Counted from the first letter of the stretch, positions 7,939 through 17,662 are shown. The stretch: DNA of 64,000 nucleotides from an uncultured Brachyspira sp. (GCF_944393015.1 NZ_CALXYQ010000003.1:62001-126000), one strand, 5' to 3'. Notes: generated by a model not told the origin, from the sequence alone. Numbers and translations: made by a program.

Positions 7939-9801
7939 ATGAATGTTAAGTATATAAAAGAAATATTATCATCGTTGTCGGCCGATTCATATATAACTGC
8001 TGAAGCCTTATCAAAACAATTAAATGTCAGCGAAAAAACAATCAGAACAAAAGTTAAAGAAATTAATTATGAATTGCAGAAATTTAATATAAAAATAGAA
8101 TCTAAACCAAGATACGGATATAAATTAATATGCGATAATTATGATAGTTTTAAATCTATAGATTTGATATCAAATATTAATAATGATATGGATTATAGAA
8201 TTAGAATAATTTTCAAATATTTAATAGAATTAGACAGCGGATATATAAAATCTGATGATATATGTGATTCTTTGGATATATCTAAAACTACTTTAACAAA
8301 TATATTAAAGATTATGGAATATAATTTAAAATATCATAATCTTAAACTAGAGAGAAGACCTAATTATGGAATTAAATTGATAGGCAATGAATTTGATATA
8401 AGAAATTTTATAATATGCAATTATTTCAATGACTTCTTATATGAAAATAATATAGATGAAAAGATAATAGAGATAATCATAAATTTTCTTAATAAATACG
8501 AAATAAAATTTTCAGAAATTAATTTAGAAAATTTTATTCAATATATAAATGTTTCAATCAATAGAATAAAAAATAATAAATTTATATGCGATTATGAAAA
8601 AGATATTATTAAAGATATAGCTGAAGAGATAAAATTATCAGAAGAATTAATAAAGCAGATACAAAATGAAATTGATATAGAGTTTAATGATACAGAAGTT
8701 CTATTCATAGCCATACATATAGCTTCTAAAAATTTATTCTCTATTAATAAAAATTATAACTCGGTGATACAGGATAAATTTTCAGATATAATTGATAAAA
8801 TGCTTGATATGGTATATAAAAATTTAAAAATAGATTTAAGAAATAATTTCAATTTGATACTTCTTTTAAATCAGCATATGATACCTTTGGATATAAGAAT
8901 AAAATATAATATATTTCAAAAAAATCCTATGCTTAATGATATAAAAAATAATTATAGTCTTTCATTTTTATTAGCTTCTGAAAGTGCGGCAATATTGAAA
9001 GATTATTATAATAAAGATATATCAGAAGATGAAATAGGATATTTAGCATTATTGTTTCAAATAGGTTTGGAAGAAACAGTAGACAATATAAATAAAATAA
9101 ATATATTAATAGTTTGCGGAAGCGGAAAAACAACTTCAAATTTATTAGTTACAAGATATAGAAAAGAATTCAATGATTATATAGATAATATTTATGCAGC
9201 GGATTTGATAGGATTAAAAGATTTTGATTTTTCTAAAGTAGATTATGTTTTTTCTACTGTTCCTATTAATTTGAAACTGCCTATTCCAATAGTTTATATA
9301 AGTAATTTTTTAAAAAGTGATGATATTATCAATGTAAAAAATACATTTGAATCTTTAAATAGAAATATTATTTTAGACTATTATAAAGAAGAAATGTTTA
9401 CGACTGATATAAAAGGCGATACTAAAGAAGAAGTCATAAAAAATATATGTGAAGAGATAAAAAAATATAAAAGTATACCTGATAATTTTTATGAATTGGT
9501 TATGAAAAGGGAGCAGTTAGCAGAAACTGATATTGGTAATTTAGTAGCAATACCTCACCCTATAGAGGTTGTTACAAAAGATACATTTGTTTATGTTGCT
9601 GTATTGGATAAGCCTATATTATGGCAGAAGAATAATGTTCAGGTGGTATTTTTGATTTCTGTATCGAATAACAATGATGATTTGAAAAATTTTTATGAAT
9701 ATACTATTAATTTTCTTCTCAATGAAAACAGTGTAAAAAAGTTAATAGATAATAAAACTTTTGACAATCTAATTTTTCTTATTAAAAGTAATTCAGAATA
9801 A
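7939..9801 (+). CDS. PRD-containing PTS transcriptional regulator (LicR/MtlR/BglG type)
   Basis: A 620-residue multidomain regulator. It has two N-terminal helix-turn-helix domains (about residues 10-60 and 85-150), two PRD modules (about 180-280 and 290-385), an EIIB(Gat)-like domain with Cys393 in IVCGSGKTTS, and a C-terminal EIIA(Fru/Mtl)-like domain with His540 in AIPHPIE. Family knowledge: such proteins are DNA-binding activators switched by phosphorylation of PRD and EII-like sites. His260 (PRD1) and His313 (PRD2) are present, while some other usual PRD histidines seem replaced. It is divergent from the PTS operon, which it presumably activates, and is followed by an HPr-like gene after 12 bases. 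Confidence 0.9.
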   Translation: MNVKYIKEILSSLSADSYITAEALSKQLNVSEKTIRTKVKEINYELQKFNIKIESKPRYGYKLICDNYDSFKSIDLISNINNDMDYRIRIIFKYLIELDSGYIKSDDICDSLDISKTTLTNILKIMEYNLKYHNLKLERRPNYGIKLIGNEFDIRNFIICNYFNDFLYENNIDEKIIEIIINFLNKYEIKFSEINLENFIQYINVSINRIKNNKFICDYEKDIIKDIAEEIKLSEELIKQIQNEIDIEFNDTEVLFIAIHIASKNLFSINKNYNSVIQDKFSDIIDKMLDMVYKNLKIDLRNNFNLILLLNQHMIPLDIRIKYNIFQKNPMLNDIKNNYSLSFLLASESAAILKDYYNKDISEDEIGYLALLFQIGLEETVDNINKINILIVCGSGKTTSNLLVTRYRKEFNDYIDNIYAADLIGLKDFDFSKVDYVFSTVPINLKLPIPIVYISNFLKSDDIINVKNTFESLNRNIILDYYKEEMFTTDIKGDTKEEVIKNICEEIKKYKSIPDNFYELVMKREQLAETDIGNLVAIPHPIEVVTKDTFVYVAVLDKPILWQKNNVQVVFLISVSNNNDDLKNFYEYTINFLLNENSVKKLIDNKTFDNLIFLIKSNSE

Positions 9802-9813
9802 AACGAGGTTTTT

Positions 9814-10080
9814 ATGACAGAGTTTAAATATACTATCAATAATATAAGCAATATACATGCAAGACCTTTAAGCGAACTTGCAAAAATAGCTAAAGACAGT
9901 AATTGTGAAGTATCAGTAAAAAAAGGTGATAATTTGAAGGATTTAAAAAAGATTATAGGACTTATACAGTTAAAACTAAAGGTAGGCGATGAGGTGGATA
10001 TTATTATAAATGGTAATAATGATGATTTGGAGAATACTGCAAAAGAAAATATATATAATTTTTTTAAGCTGAATTTTTGA
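9814..10080 (+). CDS. HPr-like phosphocarrier lacking the regulatory serine
   Basis: The 88-residue protein has the HPr length and the active-site motif IHARP with His15, which would receive phosphate from enzyme I. At the position of the regulatory Ser46 (KSIMG in classical HPr) it reads KKIIG, so residue 46 is Lys. HPr kinase could not phosphorylate it there, unlike canonical HPr of firmicutes. This is the mirror image of Crh, which keeps Ser46 and loses His15. It is co-transcribed with the regulator and may be a dedicated phosphate donor for this PTS or its regulator; that is inference. No terminator is obvious after it. Confidence 0.85.
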   Translation: MTEFKYTINNISNIHARPLSELAKIAKDSNCEVSVKKGDNLKDLKKIIGLIQLKLKVGDEVDIIINGNNDDLENTAKENIYNFFKLNF

Positions 10081-10195
10081 TTAAATCCTATTTTTATATT
10101 ATATCAAATTTTAATACTAACTTTTTTATGTAATTCATATTACAATTAGTAGTTTTATAAGTTATAAATGTATATTTTATTATGAGTTATGTTAA

Positions 10196-11671
10196 ATGCT
10201 ATTTAATTCTAGAGATTTTTTAATATTTTTTCCTATAACATTAATTTTGTATTGGATATTTCCAAAAAAATTAAGATATATTTGTCTTTTTATAGCAAGT
10301 TATATATTTTATATGTTTTGGAATCCTAAATATGCATTATTAATGGGTACTTCTACTGTTGTAACTTTTTTAAGCGGCATATTAATAGAAAAATTAAAAT
10401 ATAAAAGAATAGTAGTGGCTTTCAGTTTTATAATAAATATTGCTATACTTGTATTTTTTAAATATTTTGATTTTCTTCTATTAAATATAAATATGCTTTT
10501 ATCAGCATTAAATATACAATTAATAGAGAAGCCTTTTGATATTATTTTGCCAGTAGGAATATCATTTTATACATTTCAGGCATTAAGCTATACTATAGAT
10601 GTTTACAGAGGTGAAATAAAGTCGGAAAAGAATATAATTAAATATGCTTTATTTGTATCATTCTTTCCGCAGTTAGTTGCAGGCCCAATAGAACGTTCAA
10701 AACATTTGCTAGGTCAAATACAGAACATGGATAAAATAAAAAGATTCGATTATCATAGAATAACTGAAGGGCTTATTTTAATGCTTTTCGGTTATTTTCA
10801 GAAAATGGTAATAGCGGATAGGGCTTCTATATTGGTAGATACTGTATTTAATAGATATTATATTTATAACACTACAGAATTAGCATTGTCAGCTATTCTT
10901 TTTGCAGTACAGATATACTGTGATTTTGCAAGCTATTCTCTTATAGCAATAGGAACGGCAAAAGTTATGGGTATAGATTTAATGGAGAACTTCAATACTC
11001 CATATTTTGCAAGAAGCATAAAAGAGTTTTGGGGCAGATGGCATATATCATTATCAACTTGGTTTAGAGATTATCTTTATATACCTTTGGGCGGAAATAG
11101 ATGTTCAAAGATTAGAAGAAGTTTTAATATATTAGTAACATTTTTAGTAAGCGGACTTTGGCATGGAGCTAATTTTACTTTTATAGCTTGGGGTGCTATT
11201 CATGGGATATGCTATTTAATAGAAGATATTACATCAAAATTCAGAAATAATGTTTTAAATAAATTGGGTGTAAAAGTACAAAGTTTTAGTTTTAAATTTC
11301 TTGAAGTTATTATTACATTTATAATAGTAGATTTAGCTTGGATATTTTTCAGAGCAGAAACTATACATGATGCTTTTTACTATATACAGAGAATGTTCAC
11401 TAAAATAGATTTATGGCGTTTATTTGACGGTTCATTGTACAAATTAGGATTGGACAATTTTGAAATGAATATACTTATAATATCTTTGATAGTGCTTTTT
11501 TTAGTTGATTTGATAAAATATATAAAGAAAGAAACTATTTATGAATTTTTAAAAAATCAATGTCTATATTTTAGATGGGCTGTAATATTTTTCTTATTGT
11601 TCTTCATTATAATATATGGAAAATACGGTGCAGGTTTTGATCCTAAACAATTTATATATTTCCAATTTTAG
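10196..11671 (+). CDS. MBOAT-family O-acyltransferase (AlgI-like)
   Basis: A 491-residue polytopic membrane protein with the AlgI/DltB fold. It starts with the typical MLFNSRDFLIFF, carries FWGRWHISLSTWFRDYLYIPLGG in the middle (about residues 280-302), and has the catalytic-type His in LWHGANF (about 322-328) and a second one in AIHG. MBOAT proteins of this group carry acetyl or other acyl groups across the inner membrane for attachment to a polysaccharide. The SGNH-like protein encoded at 13121-14551 is the likely extracytoplasmic partner, as AlgX/AlgJ is for AlgI. The target polymer is unknown. Confidence 0.92.
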   Translation: MLFNSRDFLIFFPITLILYWIFPKKLRYICLFIASYIFYMFWNPKYALLMGTSTVVTFLSGILIEKLKYKRIVVAFSFIINIAILVFFKYFDFLLLNINMLLSALNIQLIEKPFDIILPVGISFYTFQALSYTIDVYRGEIKSEKNIIKYALFVSFFPQLVAGPIERSKHLLGQIQNMDKIKRFDYHRITEGLILMLFGYFQKMVIADRASILVDTVFNRYYIYNTTELALSAILFAVQIYCDFASYSLIAIGTAKVMGIDLMENFNTPYFARSIKEFWGRWHISLSTWFRDYLYIPLGGNRCSKIRRSFNILVTFLVSGLWHGANFTFIAWGAIHGICYLIEDITSKFRNNVLNKLGVKVQSFSFKFLEVIITFIIVDLAWIFFRAETIHDAFYYIQRMFTKIDLWRLFDGSLYKLGLDNFEMNILIISLIVLFLVDLIKYIKKETIYEFLKNQCLYFRWAVIFFLLFFIIIYGKYGAGFDPKQFIYFQF

Positions 11672-11682
11672 GAGCTATAAAA

Positions 11683-12438
11683 ATGAGTGAAGTTAGAAAA
11701 AATTATTACGGCAGTCTTTGTACTGAAATGTATGAGATACTGCATGAAAAAGCACCTGAAGATGAATTAAACTTTTATCTATCTTATGCTGAAAAAGGTA
11801 AAAAGATTTTAGAACCTTTATGCGGAAGCGGAAGATTTCTAATTCCATTTATAGAAAGAGGGTTTGACATAACAGGAATAGATATGTCTAATGAAATGCT
11901 GGAAAAACTAAAATTAAAATTTCCTGATGCCAAAACTGTTCATACTGATATAATGAAATATGATCCGAAAGAAAAATTTGATTATATATTTATTAGTTCA
12001 GGTTCAGTATCATTGTTTACAAATATTGATATTTGCAAACAAATTCTAATAAGAATAAAGAACTGGCTTTTAAAAACAGGTAAATTTGTTTTTGCAGTTG
12101 ATACAATAAAAAATAGATGTATAGATGATAATGATTATAATATTGCTGTATCAGTTAAAACAAAAGAAAATTTTGAAATAGTGCTTAAATCAAAAAATTA
12201 TTATGAAGAAAAAACTCAAACTCAGTTCTCGCCATCAATTTATGAAATGTATAATAATACAGAATTGATTCAAAGTGAGTTTATGAATTTTCAGACGCAT
12301 CTTTATAAATATGGTGAAATGGAGCAGTATTTAAAAGAAGTTGGATTTACTCAAGTTAAAACTTATTCTTCTTTTGAAAAGGAAATTGCAGTTAATGATG
12401 AATGTGATATGTTTTTATTTGAATGCAGTTTTTTATGA
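11683..12438 (+). CDS. Class I SAM-dependent methyltransferase
   Basis: A 251-residue Rossmann-type methyltransferase. The glycine-rich SAM motif is EPLCGSGRF (about residues 46-54), the acidic residue after beta 2 is in GIDMSNEML, and motif II-like YIFISSGSVSLF follows near residue 105. It starts 11 bases after the AlgI-like gene with a GGAGCT ribosome-binding site, so it is probably translated from the same transcript. The substrate cannot be inferred, although the context allows modification of a sugar or lipid. Confidence 0.87.
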   Translation: MSEVRKNYYGSLCTEMYEILHEKAPEDELNFYLSYAEKGKKILEPLCGSGRFLIPFIERGFDITGIDMSNEMLEKLKLKFPDAKTVHTDIMKYDPKEKFDYIFISSGSVSLFTNIDICKQILIRIKNWLLKTGKFVFAVDTIKNRCIDDNDYNIAVSVKTKENFEIVLKSKNYYEEKTQTQFSPSIYEMYNNTELIQSEFMNFQTHLYKYGEMEQYLKEVGFTQVKTYSSFEKEIAVNDECDMFLFECSFL

Positions 12439-12495
12439 TGTATAATATGGTTGATTATTTTATAAATAAATATTTTTTGTTTTGTGAAGAAAATT

Positions 12496-13050
12496 ATGAA
12501 GCATAAAGGAACAATACAATTAGAAAGTGAAAGATTATTATTAAGAAGATTTAAAATAGAAGATGCAAAAGACATGTATAATAATTGGACTAGTGATGAT
12601 GAAGTTACAAAGTATTTAATATGGCAGACTCATGACAGTATTGATAAAACAAAAATCATTTTAACTGAATGGACTAATCAATATTGTTATAAAGATTTTT
12701 ATCAATGGGCTATTGTATTAAAAGAAAATAATTTTTTGGTTGGAAGCATATCCGTTGTTGATATGAATGATAGTATAGATATGATTAGTATTGGTTACTG
12801 CATATCTAAAAAATATTGGCATAAAGGCATTACATCGGAGGCTTTATCGATATTAATAAAATTCTTTTTTGAAGATATAGAAGTTAATAGAATAGAAGCC
12901 AAACATAATATTAATAATCCTAATTCTGGAAAAGTAATGCTTAAATGCGGATTGAAAAAAGAAGGAGTACTAAGAAGCATTTATAAAGATAATACAGGAC
13001 TTGCTGATGCTGCAATTTACTCCATATTAAAAAATGAGTATTTTAATTAA
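12496..13050 (+). CDS. GNAT N-acetyltransferase (RimJ/RimL-like)
   Basis: About 184 residues with the Acetyltransf_3 layout: N-terminal ESERLLLRRF, a central beta sheet with WAIVLKENNFLVGSISV, the acetyl-CoA loop around KKYWHKGITSEAL, and a C-terminal KCGLKKEGVLR. The nearest ATG is at 12496. A GTG four codons upstream (12484) is possible, but neither has a strong ribosome-binding site, and homologues usually begin just before the ESERL strand. The substrate is unknown; family members acetylate ribosomal-protein N-termini, antibiotics or sugar amines. Confidence 0.85.
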   Translation: MKHKGTIQLESERLLLRRFKIEDAKDMYNNWTSDDEVTKYLIWQTHDSIDKTKIILTEWTNQYCYKDFYQWAIVLKENNFLVGSISVVDMNDSIDMISIGYCISKKYWHKGITSEALSILIKFFFEDIEVNRIEAKHNINNPNSGKVMLKCGLKKEGVLRSIYKDNTGLADAAIYSILKNEYFN

Positions 13051-13120
13051 AAAAGAGTTAAGAAAAAAGTTAAATTTTTAGTTTACATAATTTTATATAA
13101 AAATAATAGGCTTTTAGAAT

Positions 13121-14551
13121 ATGATAAGAAACACAATAAAAATTATTTGCTTTATAGCTATATTTATTACATTGCTTTGGTTCTCAAGCAGAGTTTTAAG
13201 ATTCAAAAATGATAATGGTATATATCAGGGCGACAGTTTTTATGAACAAAGAACTAACAGCATAGATGTCATGTTTATGGGAAGCAGCCATGTTCATTAT
13301 AATGTTAATCCTGCTATACTTTACAATGAATATGGTATTGCAGCTTATAATTTTACCTCAGGAAGCCAGCCTATTTGGAGTACTTATCATTATTTAGTGG
13401 AAGTATTAAAATATCAGAAGCCTAAATTAATTGCATTAGAATCTTATATTGTTGCAGCGAGCAGAACTAATGTTGTAGATTATCAGATTGTAGCAGCCAC
13501 TTATGCATTAAAATGGTCAAAGAATAGAGTTGAATCTTTAAAAGTAACAGCAGCAGAGAGATTTGATGAGTTTATAAATCCTATGTACAGATATCATAAC
13601 AGATATAAAGATTTAAAAGATGAAGATTTTCTGCCTTATGCTAATAACTATAATCATTATAAATATTTTAAAGGCTATTCTTTTCATAATAAAACATTCC
13701 CAGTACAAAGACCGGATATAGAAAATATTAAAGATACTTTACCTTTGCTTGAAGAGCAGGAAACTTATTATAGAAAAATATTGGAATTAGCAAAGACAAA
13801 TAATATACCTATTGTTGTAATAGCTTCGCCTTTTCCTATGACTGATGATGAGGCAAGACATTTTAATAGAGTAGGTGAGATTGCAAAAGAATATGATGTT
13901 CCTTTTATGAATTTCAATCATTATTATGATGATTATGATTTGGATTTTTGGACAGATTATAATGATGCAGGACATTTGAATTATAAAGGCGTTCAGAAAT
14001 ATACTTCTTTTTTGGGTAAATATTTAAAAGATAATTTTGATTTGCCTGACAGAAGAGGCGATACAAATTATGACACTTGGGAGAAAAATGCTTTATATGA
14101 GTATAATAAAGTTTATGATATGGGATTAAGAGATATAGAAAATATTAATGATTATATGACAAAGATAACTAATCTTAACGACTATACTATAGTTATTAAT
14201 ATGCTTGGAGAATATTCTACAAATGATAATATTGTAAAAGGATTATATTCTAATTTTAATATAACCAATGAAATGTATACTAATAATGTTTCTTATGTTA
14301 TAGATAAAAATAAATTAGTATTTTCTTCAATGGGGGCAACTAATTATCTTTATCATAAAGAGCTTAATAAATATAATGATTTAGTAATTGACAGCGGAAG
14401 CAGAATAATGATAAGCAGAAGCAACTTAAGAAAAACTACCAATGGAGTTAACATAGTAGTATATGATAATATAACTTCTGAAGTTGTTGATTTCTTTGAT
14501 TTGCCTTATACTAATGATGCTATAAGCGAAGCAATAGAAAGAGATTATTAA
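13121..14551 (+). CDS. SGNH/AlgX-like exported protein, partner of the MBOAT acyltransferase
   Basis: A 476-residue protein with one N-terminal membrane anchor (about residues 7-24) and an SGNH-hydrolase-like periplasmic region. The nucleophile block is FMGSSHVHYN (Gly54-His57) and the Asp-His pair is in DAGHLNYKG (Asp282, His285). That catalytic arrangement is found in AlgJ/AlgX and PatB-like O-acetyltransferases, which transfer acyl groups delivered by an MBOAT channel. It lies in the same direction as the AlgI-like gene, separated by methyltransferase and GNAT genes. A C-terminal 120-residue part has no family I recognise. Confidence 0.82.
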   Translation: MIRNTIKIICFIAIFITLLWFSSRVLRFKNDNGIYQGDSFYEQRTNSIDVMFMGSSHVHYNVNPAILYNEYGIAAYNFTSGSQPIWSTYHYLVEVLKYQKPKLIALESYIVAASRTNVVDYQIVAATYALKWSKNRVESLKVTAAERFDEFINPMYRYHNRYKDLKDEDFLPYANNYNHYKYFKGYSFHNKTFPVQRPDIENIKDTLPLLEEQETYYRKILELAKTNNIPIVVIASPFPMTDDEARHFNRVGEIAKEYDVPFMNFNHYYDDYDLDFWTDYNDAGHLNYKGVQKYTSFLGKYLKDNFDLPDRRGDTNYDTWEKNALYEYNKVYDMGLRDIENINDYMTKITNLNDYTIVINMLGEYSTNDNIVKGLYSNFNITNEMYTNNVSYVIDKNKLVFSSMGATNYLYHKELNKYNDLVIDSGSRIMISRSNLRKTTNGVNIVVYDNITSEVVDFFDLPYTNDAISEAIERDY

Positions 14552-14676
14552 TATTTGAAAGCACTTTTAATTTATAAATTTAATTAATTTTTTTAATATT
14601 AAAAAGAATTAAAAAATATTAGATTGTTTACTTTTTTGTAATTTTTATTATCATTATAAATAGAGAGAAAAATAAT

Positions 14677-15606
14677 ATGAAGAAAAAATATATATTAATA
14701 TTTATGTTAGCATTGATATTTGTATCCTGTTCGGCAGTGATAATGTCTCCTAATAATAATACAGAAATTACTGATCCAATGGATCCTTCTAAACCTATAG
14801 ATCCTCCAGAACCAGATTATCCCCCTTGGACTGAAATACAGCCGCCTTTGCCCGTCTTAGATGATGATGCAATTAAATACGGAATAGATATTTCTCAAGA
14901 AGATAATCTAATAAAAGAGCAAATAAAAATAAAATTAAAAGAATATAGAAACGACAAAGGTCAATATAAAGTAATATTTACAGGAAAGCCAAAAGATGAT
15001 TATTTAGTTTCAGCATCTCTTACAAAATTAACATTAGAAGTTGCAAGAGATTTATCAATTAGTGAGGCAATAATAGATGTTAGTAATGTTTATTTTAATG
15101 AGAGAAAGATAAAATCTAGAATGTTTCGAGGAGGAGTTTCTTTAGGTTATTTTAATTTGAGTTTTATATTGCCTGAAAATATTATAAGGGTCATAGAAGG
15201 CAATGCTTTTTCATTTTTAAATAATTATTTGAGAGAGATAACAATACCGGATTCTGTTATTGGTATTGATGCTGCTGCTTTTTAGTTATCTGAGGTGCTT
15301 AACAAAATAACATTTAGTGAAAAAAGTAAGCTTGAATATATAGGTGAATTAGCTTTTTCTTATTCAACAGTAAAGGAAATAGTAATACCAGCATCTGTAA
15401 AATCAATAGGAAGAAAACCATTTGGAAGTTCTTTAACCACTGTTACTTATTTGGGAACTAAGCCTAATACTATAATGAATAATAAAAATGTATTTGATGA
15501 CTGTGTTAATCTTAAAACTTTATTAATTCCTAATGCTGAAGATCCGGATGATCCTGCTTGGAAAACTTTTTTGGGACATAATTTTACTGATATAAGAAAA
15601 CAGTGA
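14677..15606 (+). pseudogene. BspA-like LRR lipoprotein gene interrupted by an amber codon
   Basis: A lipoprotein signal (lipobox IFVSC) is followed by a proline-rich linker, an N-terminal domain shared with the next two genes (starting YGIDISQED), and LRR_5/BspA-type leucine-rich repeats (TIPDSVIGID). At 15283-15285 the frame meets TAG, and after it the same frame continues without interruption to 15606 with further repeats and the family C-terminus ending GHNFTDIRKQ. A single base change (CAG to TAG, for example) explains it. The truncated 202-residue product lacks most repeats. BspA-like proteins are surface adhesins in other anaerobes. Confidence 0.8.
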
Positions 15607-15713
15607 TTTTTTATTGAAAAGTATATAGTAAGCTAAATAATTTTAAATATTTTACTTTTTAAAATTTTTTCTTATGTTTAAAGCAATATTTATATTTAAG
15701 GATGGAAAGAGTG

Positions 15714-16642
15714 ATGATTAAAAAAAATTTTATTAGTATTTGTATCAGTGTTGGTATTTGTTTCATGTTCAAATAATACTACATCGCCTAATGGCAGTAA
15801 TAATTCAGGAGTTACGCCTCCTACTGTAGATAAGGAAGAGGAAGAATTAATAAAAAAATACGGTATAGATATAAGTCAGGAAGATGCAGTAATAAGTCAG
15901 CAAATAGAACAAAATTTAAAAGCTTATTTTGCTGAAAAGAATTCATATAGAGTAATATTAACAGGAACTCCTAAAGATGGAGCAGAGTCTTTGTATGCTT
16001 TAACTTTAAAAGCAGCATTAAAAGTTAGTTCTTCTATGAATATAGAGTTGGATATAAAAAATATTAATTTTCAAGATGGCTCTGTAAAAACAGGTATGTT
16101 TTCTGGAGAAGTTATTGAGAATTCTGAAAATATAGTTATTAGTTTTGCTTTTCCAACAGATAAAATAAAAACTATAGAAATGATGTCTTTTGATCAACTA
16201 TCTAATACAAAAGAAATAACACTTCCTGATTCTGTAATTACAATAAAAGAAATGGCATTTCAGAATTCTCAAAGTATAGAAAAATTAACTTTGGGTAAAA
16301 ATGTTCAAACTATAGGAGATCAGGCTTTTTTTACTTTGGAATTTTTGAAAGAATTAATAATACCAGATTCTGTAAAATCAATAGGTATGGCTGCATTTGC
16401 TCAAGGTGAAACAATAGAAACCTGCTTCATTAACATCAGTAGGAATGGGAGCATTTTCAAGCTGTCCTAATTTAACTACAGTAATTTACTATGGAACTTC
16501 TCCAAGCAGTATAAATAATAATGATGCTTTAATGTATTGCAATAAACTTAAAACTTTAATACTACCTAATGCGGACACTTTGGATGCTGGAGTTTGGTCA
16601 AGTTTCTTAGGCGGTAATTTTACTGATATAAGAAAACAATGA
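15714..16642 (+). pseudogene. BspA-like LRR lipoprotein gene with poly-A frameshift and a second lesion
   Basis: The natural start is the ATG at 15714, after a GGAAAGAGTG stretch. An A8 run (15720-15727) right after codon 2 throws the signal peptide out of frame; with seven A's it would read MIKKILLVFVSVLVFVSCSN, a perfect lipoprotein signal like that of the third paralog. The main frame is then open from 15748 to 16470. A second frameshift near 16422, where about one base is extra or a short segment is lost, separates the last repeats and the DIRKQ terminus (to 16642). The sequence is otherwise close to its neighbours. Confidence 0.78.
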
Positions 16643-16775
16643 TATTTTTATATATCTTTATTATATTTTCCGTATTATTTTATGATAAATTAAAAAATAT
16701 ATGATCAATAACTTTACTTTTTTTAATTTATTATTTACTATTATAAATAGCTTTGGTATTTTATGGAGTAAATTG

Positions 16776-17627
16776 ATGATTAAAAAAAGTTTATTAATAT
16801 TAATATCATTATTTATATTGCTGTCATGTTCTAATAAGGTTATAGCTCCATTAGAAAGTGAAGAAGTATTAATAGAAAAATATGGTATAGATATAAGTCA
16901 GAAAGATATTGAAATAAGCAAGCAATTAGAACAAAATTTAAAAGCTTATTTTCAGGAAAAAGGTTCATATAGAGTAATATTTACTGGAACTCCTAAAGAT
17001 TATGGTACTGAACAAAGCGGTAATAAATCTTTATATGTTTTAACTTTAGAAGCAGCATCAAAACTTAATATTGCTATGAATATAGAGCTGGATTTAAAAA
17101 ATATTAATTTTCAAGACGGCACTATAAAAGCTTTTATGTTTTCTAGCTTTGTTGATAAATATAAAAATATAGTTATAAATTTTTCATTTCCAGAAAATAA
17201 AATAAGGACTATAGAAAAGAGTGCTTTTAATGCACTATGTAATACAAAAGAAATAACACTTCCTGATTCTGTAATTGCAATAAAAGAAGGTGCATTTACG
17301 TATTCTCCGAGTATAGAAAGAGTAACATTAGGAAATGGCTTACAAGAAATAGGGGCATTGGCATTTATGGGTATTGATAACTTAAAAGAAATAACAATAC
17401 CAGACTCTGTAAAATCAATAGGAACGCAGGCATTTGGATATTCTCCGCAATTGACTACTCTCACTTATTTAGGTACAAGCCCTAATAATATAAATTATGA
17501 ACAGGATGTATTTTTACTTAGTACTAAACTTACAACTTTAATAGTACCTAATGCTATAAATGAGTATGATTCTACTTGGAAAACTTTTTTGGGCGGTAAG
17601 TTTACTACAGTAACAAAAGGGTTATAA
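16776..17627 (+). CDS. BspA-like leucine-rich-repeat lipoprotein
   Basis: The only intact member of the three-gene family. The best start is the ATG at 16776, preceded by GGAG at a proper distance; an in-frame ATG at 16701 would put 25 odd residues before the signal peptide. The product (283 residues) has lipobox ILLSC, an N-terminal domain of about 110 residues beginning YGIDISQKD with VIFTGTPKD, then LRR_5 repeats of the TIPDSVKSIGTQAF type. It is expected on the outer surface, tethered by lipid. Family knowledge links such repeats to host-protein binding; nothing here shows the ligand. Confidence 0.87.
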   Translation: MIKKSLLILISLFILLSCSNKVIAPLESEEVLIEKYGIDISQKDIEISKQLEQNLKAYFQEKGSYRVIFTGTPKDYGTEQSGNKSLYVLTLEAASKLNIAMNIELDLKNINFQDGTIKAFMFSSFVDKYKNIVINFSFPENKIRTIEKSAFNALCNTKEITLPDSVIAIKEGAFTYSPSIERVTLGNGLQEIGALAFMGIDNLKEITIPDSVKSIGTQAFGYSPQLTTLTYLGTSPNNINYEQDVFLLSTKLTTLIVPNAINEYDSTWKTFLGGKFTTVTKGL

Positions 17628-17662
17628 TTTAATAATATAGATTATTAATTATTAAAAACTGT

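Noticed and set aside
16701-16775. Longer start for the third LRR lipoprotein
   Set aside because: The extra 25 residues would precede a complete lipoprotein signal peptide, and the ATG at 16776 has the GGAG ribosome-binding site.
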